Assembly: GCA_013215945.1 (NCBI GenBank)
Contig: JABSOM010000009.1
Span: 1 to 64,000 of the forward strand
Source: Campylobacteraceae bacterium
Lineage (GTDB): Bacteria; Campylobacterota; Campylobacteria; Campylobacterales; Arcobacteraceae
Reading direction: 5' to 3'
Length of the DNA stretch: 64,000 nucleotides
The notes under the pieces: model-generated
Told to the model about the DNA's origin: nothing
What the model saw: only the letters and a program-made list of their open reading frames with translations
Databases searched by the model: none
In this document: positions 57,498 through 64,000 of the stretch, one piece after another
Numbering within the stretch: position 1 is the first letter of the stretch
Layout of the letters: every line of letters starts with the position of its first letter
Position numbers and translations under genes: made by a program

Positions 57498-60311
57498 ATG
57501 AAAGATACAATTAAAATAGTTAACGCAAGAGAAAACAACTTAAAAAACATAAACCTAGAAATACCTAAAAACAAACTCATTGTTTTTACAGGTTTATCAG
57601 GTTCAGGTAAGTCAACATTGGCTTTTGATACGTTATATGCAGAGGGACAAAGACGTTATATAGAATCCTTATCTGCTTACGCACGTCAGTTCTTAGGCAA
57701 AATTGCCAAACCTGATGTTGAACGCATAGAAGGACTAACTCCTGCAATTGCAATTGATCAAAAAACCACTTCTAAAAATCCAAGATCTACAGTAGGAACA
57801 ATTACTGAGGTCTATGATTATTTAAGACTCTTATATGCAAGGATTGGAGAACAACATTGTCATCAATGTGGAGACCCTATTTCTGAAATGAGTGCTTCTG
57901 ATGTTATTGAAGAAGTACTAACATTGCCCCAAAATGCAAAACTTGTTATCTTAGCACCCCTAGTCAACCGTAAAAAAGGTACTTTTGCTGATTTATTAGA
58001 ATCGTTACGAGCAAAAGGTTATGTAAGAGCTATGATTGATGGTGTTATGGTTAGACTTGATGAAGACATAGAACTAGCAAAAACACAAATGCATACTATT
58101 AAAGTCGTCATTGATAGAGTGGGTGTAAAAGAAGAAAACAGACAAAGAATAGCCCAAGATGTAGAAAAAGGTCTAAAAGAAAGTTTTGGAGAACTTGAGA
58201 TTGAAGTAATTAATCATGAAGATGTAATGTGTGAAAAACATCACCATTACTCAGAACACATGGCATGTTTTGCTTGTAAAATATCTTTTGAACCCTTAGA
58301 ACCTTTATCTTTTTCTTTTAACTCACCTAAAGGCGCTTGTCCTTCTTGTGATGGTTTAGGAATAAGATATGCCATTGATATGAAAAAAATTATTAATGCA
58401 GACTTATCTATTGAAAAAGGCGCAATTAAAGTTATTTATGGTTTTAATAAAGGCTATTATTTTAAAATGTTAGTTGCTTATTGTCATGCGGCTAATATAG
58501 ATATCACTGTTCCTTTTTCAAGCTTAGAAGAACATGAGAAAAAAGCCATTTATCATGGAGGTTTTGAAGAGGTAAAATTTACTTGGAAAAACCACAAATT
58601 AAGCAGAAAATGGGAAGGTGTTGTAAAAATTGCCTACGGAATGATTAAAGATGAAAAAGAAATGGCTGAATACATGACAGAAAAAACATGTTCTGAATGT
58701 GGTGGTCACAGATTAAAACCTTCTTCTTTGGCTGTTAAAGTAGCCAGTAAATCAATTTGTGAATTAACGTCTATTCCTATAGAAGATTCTCACACTTTTT
58801 TTCAAGATAAAAATAATTTTTCATATTTGAATGAACAAGATACACTCATTTCTACTTCTATTTTAAAAGAAATAAAAGAAAGAATTTATTTCTTATTTGA
58901 TGTAGGTTTAGGATATATTACTTTAGGAAGAGATGCAAGAAGTATCTCAGGTGGAGAAGCACAAAGAATTAGAGTTGCTTCACAAATTGGTTCTGGTTTA
59001 ACGGGTGTATTATATGTACTTGATGAACCTTCTATTGGTTTACATGAACGAGATACAAATAAACTAATAAAAACACTAAAAGCCTTACAAGAAAAAGGGA
59101 ATACAGTTATTGTTGTTGAACATGACAAAGAAACCATTAAAGCAGCAGATTATATTGTTGATATTGGACCAAAAGCAGGTAAGTTTGGTGGAAATATTGT
59201 TTTTGATGGAACCTATAAACAAATGCTTAAAGCAAAAACACTTACTGCCAAATATATTTCAGGTGCCAAAAAAATTGATTACAAACACAACAGACCTTGT
59301 GAAACATTTATAGAAATAAAAAATGTTACAATTAACAATATAAAAGATTTAAATGTAAAAATTCCACTTAAAACCTTGTGTTCGATTACAGGAGTATCAG
59401 GAAGTGGAAAGTCTTCTTTAATATTACAAACCCTACTTCCTGTTGCAAAAGAATTATTAAACAATGCAAGAAAAGTAAATAAAGTGGATGGTGTAGAAAT
59501 TACAGGACTTGAGCTTTTAGATAAAGTGATTTATTTAGATCAAAGCCCAATAGGAAGAACTCCCAGATCAAATCCAGCAACGTATACAGGTTTAATGGAT
59601 GAGTTAAGACTGTTATTTTCAAAAACTAAAGAAGCACAATTAAGAGGGTATGCAATAGGACGCTTCTCTTTTAATGTAAAAGGTGGGCGTTGTGAGAAAT
59701 GTCAAGGAGAAGGTGAAATCAAGATTGAAATGCATTTTCTACCAGATATTATGGTTAAATGTGATGAATGTCATGGTTCAAGATACAATCCTCAAACCCT
59801 TGAAATTAATTATAAAACAAAAAGTATCTCCGATGTATTAAATATGAGTGTTGATGAAGCCCTGGAATTCCTTGTTAAAATTCCAAAAATTCATGCAAAA
59901 CTTCAAACCTTAAGTGATGTAGGTTTGGGATATATTACTTTAGGACAAAATGCTATTACTTTATCAGGTGGAGAAGCACAAAGAATTAAATTATCAAAAG
60001 AATTAAGTAAAAAAGATACAGGTAAAACACTTTATATCTTAGATGAACCTACAACGGGTCTTCATTTTGCTGATGTTGATAGATTAACCAAAGTATTGCA
60101 CCATTTAGTTGATTTAGGAAATTCTGTTTTAGTCATTGAACATAACTTAGATATTGTAAAAAATTCTGATTGGGTTATTGATATGGGTCCTGAAGGTGGA
60201 AGTAAGGGTGGAAAAATAGTGGCTGAAGGAACACCTGAAGATATTGCTGCAAATCATAAAAAAACAGCTTCATATACGGGTTATTACTTAGAAGCAGAAT
60301 TGGCACAATAG
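57498..60311 (+). CDS. uvrA: UvrA, excision-repair damage-recognition ATPase
   Basis: About 937 residues; a tandem ABC ATPase. Walker A motifs are GLSGSGKST and GVSGSGKSS; ABC signatures are SISGGEAQRIR and TLSGGEAQRIK. Zinc modules are HCHQCGDP...CFACK and CEKCQGEGE...CDECHG. It scans DNA for lesions with UvrB. The start is ATG at 57498 (GGA 6 nt upstream); an ATG six bases earlier is also possible. Confidence 0.97.
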   Translation: MKDTIKIVNARENNLKNINLEIPKNKLIVFTGLSGSGKSTLAFDTLYAEGQRRYIESLSAYARQFLGKIAKPDVERIEGLTPAIAIDQKTTSKNPRSTVGTITEVYDYLRLLYARIGEQHCHQCGDPISEMSASDVIEEVLTLPQNAKLVILAPLVNRKKGTFADLLESLRAKGYVRAMIDGVMVRLDEDIELAKTQMHTIKVVIDRVGVKEENRQRIAQDVEKGLKESFGELEIEVINHEDVMCEKHHHYSEHMACFACKISFEPLEPLSFSFNSPKGACPSCDGLGIRYAIDMKKIINADLSIEKGAIKVIYGFNKGYYFKMLVAYCHAANIDITVPFSSLEEHEKKAIYHGGFEEVKFTWKNHKLSRKWEGVVKIAYGMIKDEKEMAEYMTEKTCSECGGHRLKPSSLAVKVASKSICELTSIPIEDSHTFFQDKNNFSYLNEQDTLISTSILKEIKERIYFLFDVGLGYITLGRDARSISGGEAQRIRVASQIGSGLTGVLYVLDEPSIGLHERDTNKLIKTLKALQEKGNTVIVVEHDKETIKAADYIVDIGPKAGKFGGNIVFDGTYKQMLKAKTLTAKYISGAKKIDYKHNRPCETFIEIKNVTINNIKDLNVKIPLKTLCSITGVSGSGKSSLILQTLLPVAKELLNNARKVNKVDGVEITGLELLDKVIYLDQSPIGRTPRSNPATYTGLMDELRLLFSKTKEAQLRGYAIGRFSFNVKGGRCEKCQGEGEIKIEMHFLPDIMVKCDECHGSRYNPQTLEINYKTKSISDVLNMSVDEALEFLVKIPKIHAKLQTLSDVGLGYITLGQNAITLSGGEAQRIKLSKELSKKDTGKTLYILDEPTTGLHFADVDRLTKVLHHLVDLGNSVLVIEHNLDIVKNSDWVIDMGPEGGSKGGKIVAEGTPEDIAANHKKTASYTGYYLEAELAQ

Positions 60312-60343
60312 TATGCAAAAAATAAAAAGAATAAAGATATAAA

Positions 60344-60559
60344 ATGAATAATAATACAAACCCAATGCAAGGTATTACCTTAGAGAAAATGCTTATATCT
60401 CTTGAAAAAGAATATGGTTTTAATGAACTTGGAAAACGCATCAATATTAATTGTTTTAATTATGATGCTTCTATTAAATCAAGTCTTACGTTTTTAAGAA
60501 AAACTCCCTGGGCAAGAAGTAAAGTTGAGAATTTATATAAAAGAACTTTTATTGACTAA
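60344..60559 (+). CDS. VF530-family small DNA-binding protein
   Basis: A 71-residue protein with GITLEKMLISLEKEYGFNELGKRININCF, SIKSSLTFLRKTPWARSKVENLY. This is the VF530/DUF2132 domain, a small helical fold reported as DNA-binding. It may start at the second Met (60365 region). It is followed by a DUF309 gene with an 8-base overlap. Confidence 0.85.
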   Translation: MNNNTNPMQGITLEKMLISLEKEYGFNELGKRININCFNYDASIKSSLTFLRKTPWARSKVENLYKRTFID

Positions 60560-60878
60560 AATATTAGCTATTGACTTATTTATACAAGCCATTCAAAAAA
60601 ATGAATTTGTACAAGCCCATGAGTTATTAGAAGACGATTGGAAATTGTATAAAAAAAAAGAAATGAAAAAACATGCAAAAGCTTTGCAGGGTCTAATTAA
60701 TGGAGCCACGGCTTTGGCATTACTTCATATAAAAAAAAGACCTCATGCTTATGTTAAAGTATGGAAAGTTTTTGAAAAATATAAGGTTTTATTAGATGAA
60801 ATAGAATTAGAGAATATGGACAGATTTATCTTAGCAAAACAAATATTAGAGCAGAAAAACAAAATACTAAATTACTAA
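60552..60878 (+). CDS. DUF309 family protein
   Basis: About 108 residues with the DUF309 signature EFVQAHELLEDDW and KALQGLINGATALALLHIKKRPHA. The family is helical and of unknown biochemical role. The start is uncertain: TTG at 60525 or 60552, neither with a strong ribosome site. It ends within 4 bases of the convergent FlaG-like gene. Confidence 0.8.
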   Translation: MTKILAIDLFIQAIQKNEFVQAHELLEDDWKLYKKKEMKKHAKALQGLINGATALALLHIKKRPHAYVKVWKVFEKYKVLLDEIELENMDRFILAKQILEQKNKILNY

Positions 60879-61234
60879 GATATCTTTTGTGCATTTTCAT
60901 GCATTAAATATGCTTTTAATCTCATCATTTCATCAGTAGGATATTTATTTTCAGCAGTGCCTCTAGTAACTTTTACAAAAAAATCTTTGCTCGCATCATT
61001 AAATCCAAAATTTAAATTGGATAAAACCACTTCATTATAGTTTTTCGTACTTAATTTTTCAGTTTTTGAAACTTCATTTGTTTTATCGAGAGAAGAAACA
61101 TCATTCGTATTTATTTCGTCAACATCATTATGTACTTTTAAAGGTTGTACAGCTTTTAGTTCATTAACTTTCTGTACTTTCTCATTTGAGTTAAACTGAA
61201 ACTCTTGTAATTTAGCTACTAATCCAAATTCCAT
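60875..61234 (-). CDS. FlaG-like flagellar protein
   Basis: A 119-residue protein, with a variable polar first half and a conserved-looking C-terminal part: NLNFGFNDASKDFFVKVTRG...YPTDEMMRLKAYL. This resembles the FlaG pattern (LNFxxD..FVVKVxD...IPxEEML). FlaG influences filament length. A strong ribosome site AGGAGG precedes the start. Assignment by pattern, not certain. Confidence 0.55.
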   Translation of the reverse strand: MEFGLVAKLQEFQFNSNEKVQKVNELKAVQPLKVHNDVDEINTNDVSSLDKTNEVSKTEKLSTKNYNEVVLSNLNFGFNDASKDFFVKVTRGTAENKYPTDEMMRLKAYLMHENAQKIS

Positions 61235-61263
61235 GACATCCTCCTATAAAAGGCATATTAACC

Positions 61264-61292
61264 ATTATACATCTTTTAGGGTTTTTTTACAA
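61264..61292 (-). promoter_or_regulatory. Sigma-70-type promoter for the FlaG-like gene
   Basis: On the minus strand, TTGTAA (61287-61292), a 17-bp spacer and TATAAT (61264-61269), about 30 bp before the start codon. No sigma-28 or sigma-54 pattern is visible. Confidence 0.6.
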
Positions 61293-61425
61293 ATTAAGTA
61301 TTATTTTCTAAGTATTTTGTTTTAATTTACTTAATTTGTGCTATTATTAGCTATTAATTTATTTAGGAGAAGAACTTGGACGTTCCCCAGAGGCAGAGTT
61401 TATATTTACGAAGAAGTAGGACAAA

Positions 61426-62469
61426 ATGGATATCTTAATTCTATTATTTGTTCTTGTTATTACAATTTCATTTTTATGTTCCGTATTAGAGTCAATTTTA
61501 CTGTCTACTAATGTAGCATACATCTCAGTTTTAGAAAAAAAGGACCCACCATCTGGTACTTTACTAAAATCACTTAAAACAGATATTGACAAATCAATTG
61601 CATCAATTTTAATACTCAATACATTTGCAAATACCTTAGGTGCAACTGCAATTGGTGTGCAAGCACAACATGTATTTCAAAATGATTCAAATTTTGTTTT
61701 ATTAGTATCAATAACATTAACATTTTTAATTTTATTTTTAGCAGAAATTATTCCAAAAACAATTGGAGCGGTATATTGGAAACAATTAGCACCACTAGCT
61801 GCCAGGATTATTAATATTTTTATTTTTATTACGTATCCAATTATTATAATTACACAATTTGTTACAAAAAAAATTTCCAATGGAAATGATAACAGTGATT
61901 CAATTTCGAGAGAAGAATTAATTCACTCTACACTTTTAAGTGAAGAAGAAGGAATTATCGGAGATTTAGAATCAGATATAATAGAAAATACTTTGACACT
62001 ACATGATGTTAAAATAAAAGACATTTTAACGCCTAGATCTGTTGTTTACGCTATTGAAAAATCTATTGTTATAAAAGATATTCTTGAAGACAAAAGAACC
62101 TATAGATACTCAAGGGTACCTGTTTATGATGGAACAATTGATAATATTGTAGGTGTTGTAATTACAAAAAAAATCTTTAAACAAGCAATAAAAGATAAGA
62201 ATGTAAAAATTGAATCTATTATGAATGATGTTTTTACTTTAAATGAAAATATTCCTGTTGCAAAAGCCATGAACATTTTTATACAGAAAAAAGAACATAT
62301 GTTTATAGTATCTGATAATTATGACCAAACAGAGGGTATACTTACTCTTGAAGACTGTATAGAAACACTCTTAGGTCTTGAAATCATGGACGAAAGTGAT
62401 ATTACGGCAGATATGAGAAAACTGGCTTTAAATAAAATGAAAGCCAAAAGAAAAGTAAAAGAACAGTAG
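61426..62469 (+). CDS. CNNM/CorC-HlyC-type ion transporter
   Basis: A 347-residue protein: DUF21 transmembrane domain (four helices, residues about 1-165, with AEIIPKTIGAVYW), then two CBS domains (DILTPRSVVYAIE, YRYSRVPVYDGTIDNIVGVVITK, EHMFIVSDNYDQTEGILTLEDCIETLLG). Members move magnesium or act in cobalt/magnesium efflux. The C-terminal CorC_HlyC domain is missing, so this is a short form. Confidence 0.92.
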   Translation: MDILILLFVLVITISFLCSVLESILLSTNVAYISVLEKKDPPSGTLLKSLKTDIDKSIASILILNTFANTLGATAIGVQAQHVFQNDSNFVLLVSITLTFLILFLAEIIPKTIGAVYWKQLAPLAARIINIFIFITYPIIIITQFVTKKISNGNDNSDSISREELIHSTLLSEEEGIIGDLESDIIENTLTLHDVKIKDILTPRSVVYAIEKSIVIKDILEDKRTYRYSRVPVYDGTIDNIVGVVITKKIFKQAIKDKNVKIESIMNDVFTLNENIPVAKAMNIFIQKKEHMFIVSDNYDQTEGILTLEDCIETLLGLEIMDESDITADMRKLALNKMKAKRKVKEQ

Positions 62470-62491
62470 AAGAAACTAGTTTGTTTCTTCT
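62468..62491. terminator. Hairpin at the CorC/DUF5610 convergent junction
   Basis: agaagaaac-tagttt-gtttcttct is a 9-bp perfect stem. It overlaps the stop codons of both genes and is followed by a T-rich run on the plus strand. Confidence 0.7.
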
Positions 62492-63126
62492 TCTTTAATA
62501 TTTTCTTCTACATTTGTACCTAATAGTTCTGAAATTTTAGCATCAATTAGTGCAAGTGTTCTTTCTTGTGTTTTATAAGAAATTTCAGGAAGTTCACCAC
62601 CCCACATTTTTTCAGCTTCTTCAAAACCTTGAACAATACCTTTTCTACTTTCTTGTAAAGCATCGATATTATTTCCTGATATTAGAAAAACAAAAGAAGA
62701 TACTCGATCAGAAGTTTTTTCAATAGAGAAAAAACCGCCTTCATCTAATAATTCCTGTGCTTCATCAGCTCCCAATTCACTTATAGGTTTTCCTTCATAT
62801 CCCATTTCTTTAAGATTTGAAGAAAAAGCGTCTTTACCAGATAAAAAATCTAAAGCTTCTTGATTTCCATTTAAAATTTTATCAAGTATGCTTTGATTAT
62901 TGGTATTGTAACTTGAAAATTCAAAAGATCTAATACTAATTGAGAGATTAAATCCTTCATCTGAGATCGATAAATTTATAGATGTTTCAGTGTAACTTGC
63001 TTTAAAGTAAGTCTCTTGATTTTTTGAACTTGTTTCTTGATTTGAATTACCTTCTTTTGACATTGCATTTGTAAAATTTTTAAACGCATTTGCATAGGGA
63101 TTATTTCCAGGTCCTATTTCATTCAT
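62476..63126 (-). CDS. DUF5610-like protein
   Basis: A 216-residue soluble protein without signal peptide. Residues about 115-205 (GGFFSIEKTSDRVSSFVFLISGNNIDALQESRKGIVQGFEEAEKMWGGELPEISYKTQERTLALID) match the DUF5610-type domain common in Campylobacterota and often labelled 'hydrogenase-4 component G', a label that appears unrelated to any hydrogenase here. Function unknown; a flagellar or surface role is only speculation. Confidence 0.7.
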   Translation of the reverse strand: MNEIGPGNNPYANAFKNFTNAMSKEGNSNQETSSKNQETYFKASYTETSINLSISDEGFNLSISIRSFEFSSYNTNNQSILDKILNGNQEALDFLSGKDAFSSNLKEMGYEGKPISELGADEAQELLDEGGFFSIEKTSDRVSSFVFLISGNNIDALQESRKGIVQGFEEAEKMWGGELPEISYKTQERTLALIDAKISELLGTNVEENIKEEETN

Positions 63127-63214
63127 TAGATACTCCTTAATAATAACTTAATAAATAATTCTATCTGTACATTTCTTAAATTTAGATTAAGTGATTTCCA
63201 TTTTGTATAATAAT

Positions 63215-63850
63215 TTAAGGTGCTAAACGATTAATTACCCACTTACCATTTTCCAGTGTATATTCAAATCTGTCGTGTAAACGGTCTTTTCCACCTTGCC
63301 AAAATTCAATTTTCACAGGTTTAATCACATAACCACCCCAAAAAGAAGGAAAAGGCAAAGAACCCTCTAAAAATTTATTCTTTATTTCGTTAAATTTATT
63401 TTGCAAAATGGAACGTGAAGAAATAATATCACTTTGATGGGATACCCAAGCTCCAATTTGACTGCCTTTTGGCCGTGACAAAAAATACTTTAAAGATTCT
63501 GCGGTAGAAATTTTTTCAATTCTACCTTCGATTTTTATTTGTCTCTCAACCCCTAACCATGCGAAATGCAAAGCAGCTTGTGGATTTTCTTCAATTTGTT
63601 TTGCTTTTGAACTTCCATAGTTTGTAAAAAAAACAAAACCTTTTTGGTCAAATAGTTTTAACAATACAATACGAATAGATGGTAATAAGTTTTTTCCAAC
63701 AGTAGCCAGAGTCATTGCATTTGGTTCAGGTACTTTTGACGCTGTAGCTTCTTCAAACCATTTCTCAAATTGAACAATAGGGTTTTTATCTAAGTCTTCT
63801 AACTCCAAAGACATTTTTGCATATTCTTGTCTATGATCTCGTAAATCCAT
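63215..63850 (-). CDS. pdxH: Pyridoxamine 5'-phosphate oxidase
   Basis: A 211-residue PdxH: NAMTLATVGKNLLPSIRIVLLKLFDQKGFVFFTNYGSSKAKQIEENP (FMN binding) and FWQGGKDRLHDRFEY...W.INRLAP at the C-terminus. It oxidises PNP/PMP to PLP. PLP-dependent SpeA is encoded 10 kb away. It is a single gene unit. Confidence 0.96.
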   Translation of the reverse strand: MDLRDHRQEYAKMSLELEDLDKNPIVQFEKWFEEATASKVPEPNAMTLATVGKNLLPSIRIVLLKLFDQKGFVFFTNYGSSKAKQIEENPQAALHFAWLGVERQIKIEGRIEKISTAESLKYFLSRPKGSQIGAWVSHQSDIISSRSILQNKFNEIKNKFLEGSLPFPSFWGGYVIKPVKIEFWQGGKDRLHDRFEYTLENGKWVINRLAP

Positions 63851-63930
63851 TCTTTTCCCCAGTAATAATTTTTTAGAATATATCTAAGTTCTCTTTTAAT
63901 ATCAATAAAATATTCACCTAAGAAGTCATT

Positions 63931-64000
63931 TTATTTATAAGTATTGGGACTAATTCCAAAAACTCTTTTAAAACTTCTTGTAAAATGACTTTGGTCACAA
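63931..64000 (-). CDS. AraC-family regulator, C-terminal end (runs off the window)
   Basis: Minus-strand translation gives CDQSHFTRSFKRVFGISPNTYK and a stop at 63931-63933. This is the second helix-turn-helix of AraC/XylS-type activators (SHFTRxFKRxFGxSPxxY). The rest of the gene is outside the window, so the effector domain is unknown. Confidence 0.9.
   Translation of the reverse strand, partial: CDQSHFTRSFKRVFGISPNTYK

Noticed and set aside
62476-63126. Hydrogenase-4 component G
   Set aside because: That database-style label has no support here: no hydrogenase genes are near and the domain is DUF5610-like.

Overview
The window reads as a chromosome segment from a member of the Campylobacterota, most likely the Arcobacter group (Arcobacteraceae). 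The reasons are strong AT richness, dense short-spaced operons, a monomeric isocitrate dehydrogenase, a cbpA-hspR heat-shock pair, a free-standing FlhB C-terminal homologue behind a FliK-like gene, and two gene orders typical of epsilon-type bacteria: tatD-mltD-rlpA-(hisB)-kdsC-lptC-lptA-engB and ubiX-coaD-tmk-hisS-speA-cysE. The assignment rests on recognising families and gene order; no database was searched.

Left end (1-6850) is an accessory region. It begins with the N-terminal half of an IS110-family DEDD transposase running off the edge, preceded by about 200 nt of non-coding DNA with hairpins where IS110 elements usually carry a guide (bridge) RNA. Two large unfamiliar genes follow: a 678-residue protein with a PD-(D/E)XK nuclease core (1061-3097) and a 775-residue protein with two HEPN-like R-x5-H motifs (3368-5695). 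A small two-helix membrane/zinc-ribbon protein comes next (6119-6406). The block is bracketed by several families of 30-130 bp repeats in direct and inverted orientation and abuts the RNase P RNA gene. This is the best candidate for an undescribed (possibly anti-phage) system.

Core region 6850-31800: rnpB and lolA face secA and a LolC/E-like permease; an AsmA-like giant and mltG have overlapping divergent starts; then come monomeric icd, a cold-shock gene whose leader contains a broken receiver-domain gene, a thioredoxin-like/FAD-oxidoreductase/rhodanese-like trio, a CheY-CheC-histidine kinase module, cbpA-hspR with a clear HAIR operator over the promoter, then ppiD-like, ftsA and ftsZ, and an arsC-unknown-recD2 operon.

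Region 31900-47440: FliK-like and FlhX-like flagellar export genes, mreD-like and mrdA, an amino-acid-binding protein, fliP, and one long minus-strand run from rplI through hslVU, a pseudo-receiver, tatD (apparently starting at AUA), mltD, rlpA, hisB, kdsC, lptC, lptA, engB and argA. This run combines protein quality control, cell-wall turnover and LPS transport.

Region 47600-64000: a serine-recombinase homologue lacking the active serine, the ubiX-coaD-tmk-hisS-speA-cysE-TSUP run, an aconitase-A homologue with substituted active-site residues, uvrA, VF530 and DUF309 genes, a FlaG-like gene, a CorC/HlyC-type transporter, a DUF5610-like protein, pdxH, and the last codons of an AraC-type regulator. 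I found no tRNA, 5S/16S/23S rRNA or CRISPR array.
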